This document shows positions 22,697 through 34,646 of a DNA stretch of 64,000 nt, one piece after another. Under the pieces are notes generated by a model. It was not told the DNA's origin, ran no database searches, and was given only the letters and a program-made list of their open reading frames with translations. The stretch lies in assembly GCA_029891345.1 (NCBI GenBank), contig CM056993.1, positions 110,293,123 through 110,357,122 on the forward strand. The letters run 5' to 3'. This DNA is from Dryococelus australis (taxonomy: Eukaryota; Arthropoda; Insecta; Phasmatodea; Phasmatidae). Each line of letters opens with the position of its first letter. The stretch's first letter is position 1. A program made the translations under genes and the position numbers.

Positions 22697-23125
22697 GTCT
22701 GTTCAAGCTAAAATGAGCACATTTGAAATCCCTACTTAAAATCTACTTGTATGCAGGTTATGTATTCTTGCACCTTATGTAAAATTTACATTGTCATGGG
22801 TCTCATCACTTTAGTAATGCGTTGGTCAAGAGAAACAGTGAAATTATTACAAAATAAAATATTTTGCAAATCTGCTCATGTTTACACTTCGACGACTAAA
22901 AAAATTAACAGGAAGCGAAAGAAATAATTTAAGTTATCAGAAATGGTTGCCTAACACTTCTATTCGACGCTAAGATACGGAACTACTTTCCTCCATCGTT
23001 ACCAACTTTACTGGGCGCATGTCACTCAGGGTGCTCGTTGGAATAGTTGGAATATATGCAGGTAGGGGATGTGACTTTTTTCTAAGGTTGATTTTAAAAG
23101 TGCTCACTTTATCGTGAAAAGCCTT
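22697..23125 (-). mobile_element. MITE A2, reverse orientation
   Basis: Inverted ends (GTCTGTTCAAGCTAAAATGA and TCACTTTATCGTGAAAAGCC) lie between TA dinucleotides. The interior matches the other A2 copies (GGGCGCATGTCACTCAGGGT). Confidence 0.8.
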
Positions 23126-24829
23126 TAAAACACGAATGTTGTTTTGCGACTGCGGAAGCAGCCAGCAGACAAATGACACCCCCTTGACTGTACATCGAGG
23201 TAATAATTCCAACCGACATCAGCACTTCTGCATCAGTGACCCTTGGAATCGTAATCGCCGTGTACATATATTTTTTAAACAATTTTTTAAATAACTTGTT
23301 TGTAAAGAAAAGTATGTTACGATGCAATTGCTTTAACTTCAGATCCGTGGCTATTAAAGTTCATGAATTCCAATGGCTGCTTCTCTGCAGGGAGTTGCAT
23401 TATCAAGTAGCGAGCGTAGTACTTTCTTGGCATGCTGGTATGTTATTTTGCTTATTAAGTTTGTGCCAGATACACCTAGCCTCATGCGAGTGCTGCTTTA
23501 CGAAATAGCTCGGCTAGGGCGATAAAGAAAAAGTGGGGAGGGGGCAAGCTGCCAAATGCCTAACCAACCCGCGGACAGTACATAGCTGAAATCTTGAAGC
23601 TCATTATAGTCTCATACTTCAAATGCACTTTATGACTCGCCACGCCACGTTTCGTACAAAATGTGCTGTAAAATGAAGGGTTTCGTCTACCAATGACAAG
23701 AAATGGCACGCAGAGCGTTAAAAATATGTTATTGGTATAATCCTACCGGTTTGGGAGCAGCCTTTGGAGCGACACTGGGTGGTTCTAATTTGACCTTAAT
23801 ATTTGGAAGACCTTGAGTGTGATCTTGGCATCTAGTGACGATGGGGTGAAATTCAGTCAAAAAATTACATTAAACCATTTTTATATTTACACAAAAATAA
23901 TAGGGGTGGGAGTTTCCTTGCCCCTCCCCCTAAGTAAATGTCATGTTTAGTATTCTGAAGTATTTAAAGCATTGTAACATGAATTAAGCTGCAAATTGCT
24001 CTCGGTTGATCCTACACTCAACTCCCTTACCACAACTGCAAACTTAAAACCAAAACACTAACCTTCCCACACATTTGGAATGGACCCGCCCACAGTACAG
24101 CTCAACTAACGGCCTCGTATGCCTGCTGATATTTTACATTCTATTAGCTCGCTGGTCGAAAAGTTAGTCACCTGCGACTGAAATGTATCTAGCAGGGTGT
24201 AATACTTCCACGAGAATGAATAACAGATGTGGTTCGGTTTGTCATGGAATGGATGTGTCCCGATTTAGGCGACGTAATTGTTCAAGCACACTTACATCAA
24301 CGAACTGCGCAGTTCTACCATATTTCCGGTATGTCTTCCCTGCATTTTACTCGTTGTTACAGGTAGTACCACAGATTTTTTCAAAGGGGTTTAAAATATG
24401 CGGATTTGGGGGTTCTCTCCAGATACGTGTATGCCACGTATTTTGTGCCATGCCACGTATTTAATTATTGCGAATGACTATAAGTTAGTTCGCACCAGCA
24501 GTATGCTGAAAGATTCATGTACCGCTTCATTAAATTACACGCATGATAACATAACACTGAATTTTACGTACGGGGATAGGCAGGAGGTGATTCGAGCCCT
24601 CGACTGATTGTAACGTGCCTTATCCAAACCAATTTAGTATAGACTCTTCACTTCTAAATTCGAGTTATGCTCTGAGCGCGAATATGTAAAATCTAATTAT
24701 TGCCTAATAACACAGATCGTTTTGAATTTTACAGGTGATTGGTTTCCCTCCTCGCTCTTTATGCCAAATTTGTATTATTAGTCCTGCCCCTTCTTTTTCC
24801 TTATTACTTAAGGTAGGTGCGCCCTGTTA
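23126..24829. other. No recognised feature
   Basis: Open frames of 60-93 residues on both strands were inspected. None has a recognisable domain, paired splice sites or a repeat match. Confidence 0.4.
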
Positions 24830-25344
24830 TGAATTGATTTTTAGCTAAGTATACCTAAAGGGTACTATAGGCACTTAGTACATTATAACTCAGAGTTAGG
24901 TAGAGCACAACAGTATTAGGTTAAGTGTTATAGAACATACAAGTTTATATAATACAGATTTAACTACAAACATTACTTGGAGGGAGATTTAAAAGAAATA
25001 ACATGATTCTATAGGCACTTCACGGTAAAATGAGCACTTCTGAAAACCATCTTGTTTGGAATAATAGTTTAAAAAATATATATATTTAAGACATCCGTAT
25101 CCACCAGAAGTCCTCTCGGTCCGATGCCCCGATGGCTAATGACGCTGTTCGTAGTGTTATGCTGTCATACATCAGGCGCATAGTGTAAATATTCGGCGCC
25201 GATCACTGGCCGGTGGATAGGGTTTCTGTTTTGCCATTCGCAAAGTATTTCAGCAATCATGGCTCGTATCCTCTATTAATGTTAGGAGGTGTGATCAAGC
25301 AGGCCGTCCACTTAAGGTCTGATCACAGTTTACAACAACTCTTT
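24830..25344 (+). repeat. Dispersed repeat R1, copy 2, with nested MITE end
   Basis: Matches 14390-14935 on both sides of an insertion at about 25013-25095. The insertion begins like a family A MITE end (CTTCACGGTAAAATGAGCAC) but keeps only one terminus. The downstream half carries ACTGGCCGGTGGA and GGCCGTCCACTTAAGGTCTG. Confidence 0.5.
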
Positions 25345-25345
25345 A

Positions 25346-25760
25346 AGGCTGTTCATGATAAAGTGAGCACTTTTGAAATCAACCTTAGAAAAAAGTCACT
25401 TCCCCTGCCTGCATATATTTTAACGGGCGCACTGAGTGGCATGCACCCAGTAAAGCTGGTAACGATTGATGGGAAGTAGTTCCGTATCCTAACGTCAAAT
25501 AAATAGTGTTAGATAAATATTTGTGCAAACAGAAATTATTTCTTTCCTCTCTGTTTTCTTATGCGTCTAAGTATAAGATTGAGCAAATTTGTAACATATT
25601 TACTTTTTTAATAGTTCCAGAGTTTCACTTGACCTACGCATGAACAAAGTTATGAGTCCCAGGCAATGTTAATTTTACATAATGTGGAGTAATACACAAC
25701 GTGCGTACAAGTAGATCTTAAGCAGGGCTTTCAGAAGTGCTCATTTTATCGTGAACAGCC
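25346..25760 (+). mobile_element. MITE A2, complete
   Basis: It starts GGCTGTTCATGATAAAGTGA and ends TTATCGTGAACAGCC between TA dinucleotides. It sits directly at the end of repeat R1 copy 2. Confidence 0.8.
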
Positions 25761-25964
25761 TATACCTGTGTGTATGTACATTATAGAGTAGTCAAGATAA
25801 CATAAACGTATCAACATCTAATCAAATAATATTTTCTTGCCAATCGGTTGGAGCGCCAGCAAAATGCCTATGTTCGTAATGATCCAGTACATGATATGCA
25901 GACAGGACGTCATATATACCCCTTTAAACCTCGTGTATATTATGTCTCTTGAAATTTCACTGAA

Positions 25965-26345
25965 GTCCATTCATGGTTAAGTCCAACTTTTCTGAAGCCT
26001 GCTGAAGTTCTACTTTCAGACTATTCGTTCACCTCATGCAAACATAGCTTAACAAAGTCTAGAAAATTGCACTAAATTCACAGTACGCCACGTTTGTGTG
26101 CACTCAATTTAACAATGTTTTGCATTAGAACTATTCCTTACTAGGTATTGCCAACACTCATTTTTCTCTCGATTTATACTACTATTAGTTATAAATGAAA
26201 TATTATAATTCATATATAACATATATGTAAAAGTTTAATTTAGCCAAAAACAAAATAGTCCTAAGTATAAAACACTCGCTTAACATGTTTAGGAAACAAC
26301 CAAACTAGTCATACTTGGGGTGATTTTTCAAAGGTTTGATTCAAA
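25965..26345 (+). mobile_element. MITE B, right end lost
   Basis: The left end (GTCCATTCATGG) and body (CCAACTTTTCTGAAGCCTGC, CCTTACTAGGTATTGCCAAC, GGGGTGATTTTTCAAAGGTT) follow the 45700 copy. Similarity stops around 26345 before the right TIR. Confidence 0.7.
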
Positions 26346-26859
26346 GCGTGTTGCGATACTGAAAACAGATTATATACAAAACATCGTTGCTGGGAAAATT
26401 GCGAAAGCACGCATACAGTGTAACGACTGGGAGGAGGTCGTCATGCTCGAAAGATTTCCCGCCGACTTTCGCCTAGAGAGGATGGCTGCCGCTACGAAAA
26501 GGTGTGACGGTCTGGCTGCTGTATAAATAGCACAGCATCCCTCCCATCTTGCATCATTGATTCATCTGGGCCACTCACACTAACACACCCGTCTCCCTTC
26601 CCAAGCAATGCCGACAGTCTGCGTAAAAAAAAACAAGTAGCTAAAAAGATTTTTCTTTGATAATTAGCTTTACCGTATTATTTTGCAAAGTACATAAAAT
26701 TATTCCGCAGCGACCATGTAACTGCCTCAACAAAGAAAAAATTTCTTGTCTTCTAATAGATTTAAAAAAACCGTTTTGTGGTCACTACAAAATGATTTCG
26801 TGTTCACTAAAAAAAAATAATTGCTATGAAGTGAGCTGCTTTAAAATAAAATATGAGGT
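26346..26859. other. No recognised feature
   Basis: The 68-residue open frame at 26320-26526 overlaps the MITE end and has no motif. Confidence 0.35.
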
Positions 26860-27200
26860 GTGGCTGTGTTGGGGACACGGCCGTTTGTTTCGCGTGAATA
26901 CGTCTACGTTGACACGTTCGGACGCCTTGTTGGTTTTTTACGTTCCCGGCACCACTTCGCTCTATCATTTGTGGTTTTATGGATATCGCTGGATTGCTTA
27001 TCATAAGCTCTTTCCAACCGTATAAGATTTCTGCATTTCAACGTGGCTTTTTGACGAGTATAGGCCTACATTGTGCTAAGTGTGTACGATAGATTCGGAG
27101 CTGCAATGCCAAACTATATCCCCTGATTTTGTTATCATAAGATTTTCTGGATTGACTCCCAATGTGGTCGCGAATTTAAAGACGTATTTGCGTCAAAAGT
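26860..27200 (-). mobile_element. Family C non-coding block, copy 3, shortened
   Basis: On the minus strand it shares both edges with the 32446 copy: GTGTGGCTGTGTTGGGGACA at one edge and AAAGACGTATTTGCGTCAAA at the other. The middle part seen at 13260-13500 is deleted. Non-coding. Confidence 0.65.
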
Positions 27201-27913
27201 GCATTAAATTGCTAAAGCATTGTAACAAGGAGGTTGGTAATATTGCGGTTTAGTCAACGAAGTAATTTTAGTTGTTTCATAAGGTGCGGGTTGCCATAAC
27301 TTAAGAGTCGATGGCAGTTGTTAATTTAAATTTGTGAGATAAACTTTCGAAAAATGTTGTAGTAATAACCGCATAATATTTTACATAAATATTGAGTGGC
27401 GTCTATACTATTGGTGACGAATTAGCAACGGCAGGTCTGTGTCTCAGCATCTTGATAAAAGTGAAATGTGTTTATGAATAACAACTAAAGTAAATAATTG
27501 TTTTCAAATGCAGTAGCAGTGTGAGAATTGGAGCAGTGGTGAAATATTTACCTCTATAACAGTTTAACGACGTGTTTTATAAACGCCATGGATACAAGAT
27601 AATGTCCATGAAGATGTCAATTTTCACGGAACGGAAGTGAGACAGAAATAAGAAAATAAGCAAAGCTTTTCGAAAGTTTTCTGTTAACCTTGAATCGCTT
27701 GAAGAGGTTCAAGAATAAGTAAAATATATGAAATTTGATAGTTACATATAACAGCACAAACTCTCATTTCGAGACGAAGAAATCAGAAATGCCTTATACG
27801 AGCCACGCTGACGTGTTAGACGAAAAGTGTGAGGAATGCCTTTTGCTCACTTACTCTTGATTAGGGACTGAATGGACAGACACGAGCGAAGAATGGCCAT
27901 GTCTCATTGTTCG
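27201..27913. other. No recognised feature
   Basis: AT-rich, no motifs or repeat matches noticed. Confidence 0.4.
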
Positions 27914-28168
27914 AAGAGGCCATGGTTTGCGAGCGATTAGCCTGCTCGCCTCCCATTAAGGCGATCAGGGTTCAATCCCCGGCTGAGTCATCCCGGATTT
28001 TCGCATGTGGGAATCGTGCCGGACGATGCCGTTGGTCGGCGGGTTTTCTCGGGGATCTCCCATTTCCCCCGTCCTTTCATTCCGGCGCTGCTCCGTACTC
28101 ACCTCAATCACCCTCATCGGCTCAAGACTTCGATGTTAAGAGCCGTCCTAATCTCTTCACTCACTCGT
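27914..28168 (+). repeat. tRNA-derived SINE, copy 2
   Basis: The head GGCCATGGTTTGCGAGCGAT then GGTTCAATCCCCGGCTGAGT gives A-box-like and B-box-like blocks in tRNA spacing. The body (GGGTTTTCTCGGGGATCTCC, CCTTTCATTCCGGCGCTGCT) matches the other two copies in inverse orientation. Confidence 0.75.
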
Positions 28169-29424
28169 TGCTGGAAGATTACAGCCCGACGTGCCTGGCT
28201 GGGTAGCGCCGGGCATCCTCCTTCCAGACCTCCGTGGTGGGGATTGGAGCTGGCTGCTCGGCGCGGAAAGGCGCGATTTTATGATGGCCTCGTCCCAGAT
28301 TTCGCCGCCATGTTGATAGTGAAGTGTTTCATGTTTAAACGCTACCGTATTTCTGCTCGTGTTCATGTACGAAAGTGGCTGCGCGTGATCCTCGCCTGCA
28401 GTTTCTTGTACTAGCATCAGTCTGAAGTGGGATGTTGAGAGAGCTTAAATGGGTTAAATCGTTAGCGACAGAATCAAATTACTCAATAAACATAGTTGAA
28501 ATAAAATAATTAAAGACACAAGACAGACTTACGGTTTGTTATTAATAATAAAAAACTGAAGACAAACTTTTGTTCAAAATCACACACCAATAAAATTCAT
28601 AGACGCACCACCGCCCAAGTAGCATGAAAACAAGATATGAATTTTTGTGTTTCCAAGGTGCACGGTCGTACAAAAAAAAAGGCTAAAAACCACGTAATTT
28701 TAAATATTAGAGCGGTTTTCGAACCACCAGAACACAAACTCGGTGCAGATAAAATGAATAATTTTGGAAGTTGGGCACGAGTGGTAAGTGGTTCGGCTTC
28801 ACTTTCGCGCATGGCCATTGGAGATCCTGAGACTATAAGGAACACTTCAGGAAAGTTAACACCGCGGCGAAGGGACTGTACACGACAGAAAATGGAAGAT
28901 CAAGGATGTCACATATTGTAAATCACTTAACCCAGAAAAGTACCATGCGTTGGAAGCACAGCACTCGGCTGAAACAAAACTGAGAAGGCGAATGTTGCTG
29001 AGAGGACGTGTGGGTGATGATTCCCCCAGAGTTTCGTGGTCAGGGGCAGGGAAAACCAGTCCCTCTGCCAGATCCCCGAGCCTGCTGCACGGCATGCAGG
29101 ACGTCGCACATTGCTACACGAGGGGGAGGGGGTGGTAAGAGTCTTCCTTGGCTGCAGCGTCGGCTGTGCATCGTTGCCAAGTATGCCCACACGGAATGTC
29201 ACCCACATGAAACCTGCTAGAGTGACATATCTCTCCGCCGTCAACAGTTGCTCCCGTTTAAGAGCTGAGTAAAGCTCATTGTCAGACCATAAAACTATTA
29301 ATAAGAAATTCGTAGAACGGAAGTGCGTTTGATGCCAAATACAGCAACCCCAACAAAAGAAAAAAAGACACTTAGTTTTAAAACTGGTATTAACTTCAAA
29401 AATTTAAAAAGTACGAGATAAGCA
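28169..29424. other. No recognised gene; GC-mixed unique DNA
   Basis: Overlapping open frames of 60-135 residues occur on both strands, notably 28597-29272. A phrase on the plus strand (FEPPEHKLGAD, about 28719-28751) is reminiscent of repeat-derived conceptual proteins seen in insects. I cannot assign it and treat the region as decayed repeat DNA. Confidence 0.3.
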
Positions 29425-29504
29425 TACAAGATGTTCGGAAACTACCTGTCGAAATTCAAACCACAGTACCTGTGGGCGAATAGAAACAAGAAACTCTAGT
29501 CACA

Positions 29505-29900
29505 AAATGTTCGGAAAGGCCATTTAATATGTTTAAATTGAAGTTGAATTTCGGTAAACGACTCCAGGTGTCCGCAGCCGCATGTACCTGCGCGCACAAC
29601 AAGTTGCATAACACGAAGGTGAATGGCGGTTCCGTGACATGCGGCCAGCGCCTGTACGTAGGCAACCATGAATCCCACTCTCTTCTGCCACAGCGGTGAC
29701 GCCTGTGTATGGGATAGTGGCATTCCATTCGACCGACAGGCGGCACCGATTGCCGCATGCAGCACTACTGTGGAATCAGTTCGCCTTCGTATTATGCAAC
29801 TTGTTTCTCACGCAGGTGCACACGGCTGCGGACACCCGGCGTCGTTTGTCGAAATTCTACTTCAATTTAAACATACTAAATTTACATCAGATCTCAGTAC
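29505..29900. mobile_element. Fold-back element, about 130-bp inverted arms
   Basis: The left arm (about 29517-29640: TTTAAATTGAAGTTGAATTT, GTGTCCGCAGCCG, GTTGCATAACACGAAGG) is inverted in the right arm (about 29780-29890: CCTTCGTATTATGCAACTTG, CGGCTGCGGACACCCGGCGT). The ~130-bp centre has no coding motif I can name. The outer ends are not sharply defined. Confidence 0.6.
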
Positions 29901-30046
29901 CGATTCCTACAATAAGCATACTCCAATCCCTAGGGTACAATTGCGGTCAATAAGTGATAGGTTTATGACGCACTGTTGGTCTAGGCTTACATATAAACGT
30001 ACCCAATTGTTCCCTTCCAGTGAAGCTGATCAACCTGGCGAAATTT

Positions 30047-31075
30047 ATTAATTATTTGTTTATTTATTTAGCTTCCACATTTACCCAACAAATGTGCTGG
30101 AAATTGTCATAAAGATAAACATAAATATATATATAATACGAAAATTACATATAAAAGTCAGCAAAAATCATTTCAATATAACGTTAAAGTATAATAATTA
30201 TTACAATATAAACATAAGTACAATAACTTATTGATTACAATGCACAATACTAAAAACATCACACAGCTGCAAAATTTATAGCCCATTATGTTCACTAAAA
30301 ATATATTTATCTACACTGTAATATGAATTTTCTAAAATATACTTTTTAATCAATTTTTTTTAAACAGACAACTTGTTTTCTTTCAAAGGCTGTTTAAGTG
30401 CTATTGGTAGTCAATTGATAAATTTTTTTATGAAATTAATGGGCTTTTTTAAAATTTCTTTGTTCAGTGCACTGTAATATGAATGTCTTTATTTTGTCTT
30501 GTGTCGTAAGAATGTATGTGCTTGTTTATGAAGTAATTGAAGTTAGTTAATCCACAAATAATAATGTTGTAAATGTATATGCTAGGAAGTGTGAGAATGT
30601 TAATCTTTTTGAAATAAGGTTTGCAAGAAGGAGGGGCTTTAATGTTGGCTATAATGCGTTCGATTTTTTTTATGCTTTGAAGACCTTTTCCCAATCTTGA
30701 GACACAATCCAAAATATTATGCCATATTTCAAAATAGAACGAACATTGGCAGAGTATAGTGATTTAACTGCTTCTAGAGAACATGTTTTCTTAATGGAGT
30801 AAAAAGGAAAGAAAAAATAACTTAACCTGTTGCATAGGATTGCAATATGTGCTTTCCATTCAAAGTTACAGTCAATCGTCAGACCAAGTAGTTTAGAATA
30901 TTTTACAATAGGTAGGACTTCCTTGTTACGTTGTATAGGAATGTCAATGGATTTGATGTTGAATAATTATATTTTGAGAAAAACTAAGTGAAAATTTCGC
31001 TGTATGAAAAGTCAAATTATTATTTCTAGACCATTTCACCATCTCCTGTACTGTAGTTCTCTACAGAGAAGAGGG
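30047..31075 (-). pseudogene. LINE reverse transcriptase, 3' half, frameshifted
   Basis: The minus-strand translation gives the C-terminal part of a non-LTR (LINE) reverse transcriptase. From about 30930 down to 30690 it reads KYSKLLGLTIDCNFEWKAHI, then VKSLYSANVRSILKYGIIFW, the typical thumb-region blocks that follow the RT core. A frame change near 30700 leads into a second segment (30464-30712) with IKKIERIIANIKA, PYFKKINILTLPSIYIYN and a HSYDTRQ-like end. The 3' part is AT-rich and ends in AAATAAATAAAC-type repeats near 30047, as in several LINE clades. The 5' portion with the catalytic core is missing, so this is a 5'-truncated copy. The clade (CR1-like or Jockey-like) is not resolved. 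Confidence 0.8.
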
Positions 31076-32445
31076 AGAGAAAAATCAGAAACCAGTTTGT
31101 AAAAACACCTCTGCCTTATAAAAGAGATCACGTATACGAAGTGCAAGGTTCCTGCCAGCGAGATGTTGATGTGGTTCAAACATTACCGGAACGAAGAAGC
31201 GTGGTCGTCGCACATTCAACCAATACAACTGCACACACTTCTAGTAAATGAACACTCAACCGACACTACTGCCAGCTGCTGCTGCAAGTACTTGCATTGG
31301 TCACGTCGGATGACAATCGAAGTGAACCAAACACAAGTAAAAAAAGAACAATACGTTAATCCCAACCTGTATTGGGACAAGCTCTCGGCATTCAGTAGTC
31401 TAGAGGCTAGAGTGTCCGTTTGCCAAGTCAGAAGTCATAGCAGTGTAAATGAGGATGAGCGCAAGTCAACTGAATACATATGTAACCCCTGCCTAGTTTT
31501 TTTTTTTCCTTCACATTGTGTATCCTTCCGCTACTATCAAACAGTACATTTTCTTGAGCCCTTGTGCCGATTTCGTTATTATTATGAACATCGTTTTTGC
31601 ACTATATCATCGATTATACTGGTAATATGTGCAAAACTAAAAATAATTTCAAAAGAATTTCAGTAGTCACCGATGTACACATTACACTGTTGATACATAG
31701 GTACAATTCATTTTCTTATTTACCGTCAAAATTATTGTAGCCACAACAGTTCGGTAAGCGTTAAGTAAACCCGCAGTTACAGGGAAAAAATTTTTTGTCA
31801 GCTGTTCGTTTGAAATGTTACGGTAAGTTGTTATGTAATCCTTGGACGTGGCAAAAGGTTAAAAATAGTTTAATGATAATTTAATTTAATTTAACACTCG
31901 CTTCAACTAAACGTCGTTTAATCTACAGACATTATGCATAAAATATTTTTCCCAAAACGTTGTTTACTCTTTAAAAAATTCGCTTTAAACCGTTTCACCT
32001 AAAGTTAGAAAATACGATTTTTTTATCTAATGTCTATACCTTTTTGCGTATGTTAAAGGGGGTCACGGGGAGGGGGAAACATTTCAAGTCAAACTATATA
32101 CACTTTTTGCATTTTTTCCTCCAAACTCATACAGTAAAATAATTCATAATAATATATGTACAAATAATATATTCATTCCATGTTGGACGTTCCTTAAGGA
32201 AGCTCCCTCACGATCGCTAATGACATGTAAGGGTTCTTGAAGGATTCAACACTATGTAAGACACTGTAGGACAAGAAACGCATAAAGTGACACATTTATA
32301 TAACCTTGATAGCACTCCTCATTGTTAATATCACCAATAATTCCCCACGGCCTTAAAAACCACCCTTTTTCGGTTAATTGCATAGTACATCAAATAATAA
32401 AAACTAAAGAATTACTACTGGATTATAAAATATTTATTTGAAAAC
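31076..32445. other. No recognised feature
   Basis: A 167-residue open frame at 31163-31666 on the plus strand is the longest. Its composition is unremarkable and no domain or repeat match was seen, so it is not called as a gene. Confidence 0.4.
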
Positions 32446-33075
32446 TGGGTGTGGCTGTGTTGGGGACACGGCCGTTTGTTTTGCGTGAAAACATCTACGT
32501 TGACGCGCTCGGACGCCTTGATGTTTTTTACGTTCCCGGCACCGCTTCACTCGATCATATGGGGTTTTATGGGTATCACTGGATTGCTTTTGAGATGCTC
32601 TTTCCAACCGTATACGATTTCTATATTTCTACTTGGCTTTTTTATGAGTATAGGCCGAAATTGTGTTAAGTTTTCTTCACTTTTTACATTAAATGCATGC
32701 AATTTCACCATAACCCCGCCACGCAAATGTTTTTATACACGCAAACGATTGATTTTGACGAGAGCTGTCGAATGAAACTTAAACGAGCGTCGTAGCTTCT
32801 ACTAGTCGAAAGTTATAGTACGCAGAAGTTATAAGACGCTGTGAAACGAACTCAAAATTGTGGCGTCCTCCCCCGCCCCCCGGCCGTTAAGCTTTGTAGT
32901 ACTCACTTAACGTAACGCATTCTTTTTATCCATTGGCAATCGAGTGGTGTAATTGAATTTTGAATGCAGACGATAGATTCGGAGCTGCAATGAATCCCCC
33001 GATTTGGTTATCAACGGATTTTCTGGATTGTCTCCCACTACGGTAGCATATTTTAAGACGTATTCGCGTCAAAAG
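32446..33075 (-). mobile_element. Family C non-coding block, copy 4
   Basis: The reverse complement aligns with 13172-13815. Edges are GTGTGGCTGTGTTGGGGACA (32450) and ACGTATTCGCGTCAAAAG (near 33075). The middle part is kept. No transposase portion is present. Confidence 0.7.
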
Positions 33076-33276
33076 CTAATGATTTAATATAACCTCAACA
33101 TGGCCGATTACATGAATTTTGCCATTAGTAGGCCTAACAACCAACTTGCGAAAAAGCCAAAATTGATCACCAATCTCAAACTTAGTTTTATTCCTCGAAA
33201 ACAAAACAGGAGTTGAGTACATACTAATCACAGCAGTCTGATTGCCAACAGTTTCATGAACAGGCACAGAGAGACT
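33076..33276 (-). CDS. Unidentified open frame abutting the inverted-arm element
   Basis: The minus strand is open from an upstream TAA within the left arm down to TAG at 33076, about 66 codons. It contains SVPVHETVGNQTAVISMYST and a FEIGDQFWLFRKL block, and it is hydrophobic/basic and protein-like. It does not match a family I recognise. It lies between the arm end and the family C copy. It may be a remnant of an element gene (the Rep helicase relic nearby is on the same strand) or chance. No start, splice or duplicate copy supports it. Confidence 0.2.
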   Translation of the reverse strand, partial: SLSVPVHETVGNQTAVISMYSTPVLFSRNKTKFEIGDQFWLFRKLVVRPTNGKIHVIGHVEVILNH

Positions 33277-33740
33277 TCCAACAAATTATATCACGTGAAT
33301 CAATGTCATTGAAGTCCTTACTTCTTGCATTAAACACTTTTGTAAAGAAACACAAATGTAACAGTCCACAACCAGGTTTATAAGTAGACTAATGCCTTGC
33401 AGACCGAAGCTAAATAATAATGACAAAATAATGTAGCTCTCTTCAGTACTTAAGACCTTCGCACAATTCGAATCATCTTCCTAGTCAACATCTATGTTGA
33501 CAGGCAAAATGTTACGGTACACCTACCTTGGGCAGTACACAGGCAAACGGCCACGCCTTCGATACATTATAAATGAAAATCTGTGAAGACGCAAAAAAGA
33601 AAAAAAATTAAAAACCCGCAAAAATAATTAAATACTACACGCATCAATAGAATACATACCTTCCAAACAGTTACAGCGAGAACAAACGCCAAACTCCGAA
33701 AAGAAAATTACCGGAACATTTACGGCTCCACTACTCACAA
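33262..33740. repeat. Left arm of long inverted repeat around Rep helicase relic
   Basis: This arm is inverted in two pieces on the right. 33262-33625 corresponds to 36215-36607 (AATTATATCACGTGAATCAA, GGCAAAATGTTACGGTA, AAACGGCCACGCCTTCGATA versus their inverses). 33640-33740 corresponds to 35190-35298 (AACAAACGCCAAACTCCGAA versus its inverse). The outer boundary near CACAGAGAGACTTCC resembles CAGACAGACTTCC on the other side. Confidence 0.75.
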
Positions 33741-34646
33741 CCTAAAACCTACACACTTGCCGTTTAACGAACAATTATACAACCCTTCTTCCGCTAAGGA
33801 TGCCTCAACGACCTTCGCTGCATTGCAAAGCGCCTCGTCCTCTCAATCCGACAATATGAAGATCGCCAACTCCTCCTTGCTAATCTTTTCTTTATTTGGA
33901 CGTTTCTCAACTCATAGACTACTCTTTCGAGAGAACACTCTTTCGCAGAACCTAGCGGTAGTACTGCTTCGCGTTCTCTCACACTCTCGCATTGGGAATT
34001 GAGACGATCACTCTCTCGTTTCTCTCCGACGTCAGGCAAACAGTTAATTCCAGAAGACGGGAAATCATGTTAAACTAAACTCGCGTTAGTGGATATAGTA
34101 CGTAATTTATGTGTGTTCCGAATAATTCACAAATAATTATAGCACTGCCAGAATAATCATTAACGCATAAAATACCGTTAGTTTTTGTTTTATATTTTAC
34201 CGTCATGTTGCATCAAAGTGACAAAAGAAACGAGACTTACGTCAGAAATGGGTATTTATATGTATTATAAATACGTGTTGCGTATGTTATTTCACTGTTT
34301 AAAACAGTTGAAGTTATTCACTTACAGTTAAAATGCAGCGTGGTTTTGGTCCAGAAAGCTAATATAACCTAATTCGAACACGAAAATAAACAACTATGGC
34401 GACTGCGAAAGAGCGCCAGCGAGTATGCAACTTCGTGCTCTCTCTGTGATCTCGCTCTTTCGCGCTCTCTCCAACGAATTGAGATGGCCAGAGAATGTTC
34501 TCTCTGACGTCATAAATACATCGTCGCGAGAGCAATAACACGAGAGAGTGCTCTCTGGACCAATTGAGACACGGCATTGATGATCGCCAATTTCAGCGCT
34601 CTCCCAAAATGGTACCTCCGCCTTAACTACCTGACCACGATTTTCA
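33741..34646. other. Interior of inverted-arm element, no recognised gene
   Basis: Two stretches (about 33900-34030 and 34400-34580) carry repeated CTCTCTC- and GAATTGAGA-type blocks in inverse relation (CACTCTCTCG near 34010; CGAGAGAGTGCTCTC near 34545). This could be a small nested element, but no clean termini were found. Confidence 0.3.

Noticed and set aside
28597-29272. Cluster of overlapping frames on both strands
   Set aside because: Some phrases seem repeat-derived, but I could not tie them to a family; coding on both strands at once is implausible.
31163-31666. 167-residue open frame on the plus strand
   Set aside because: Longest non-element frame near here, but composition looks random and no domain or splice context is visible.
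34359-34577. Promoter or nested transposon suggested by CTCTCTC/GAGAGAG inverted blocks
   Set aside because: Low-complexity purine/pyrimidine runs pair easily by chance; no clean termini or target duplication were found.
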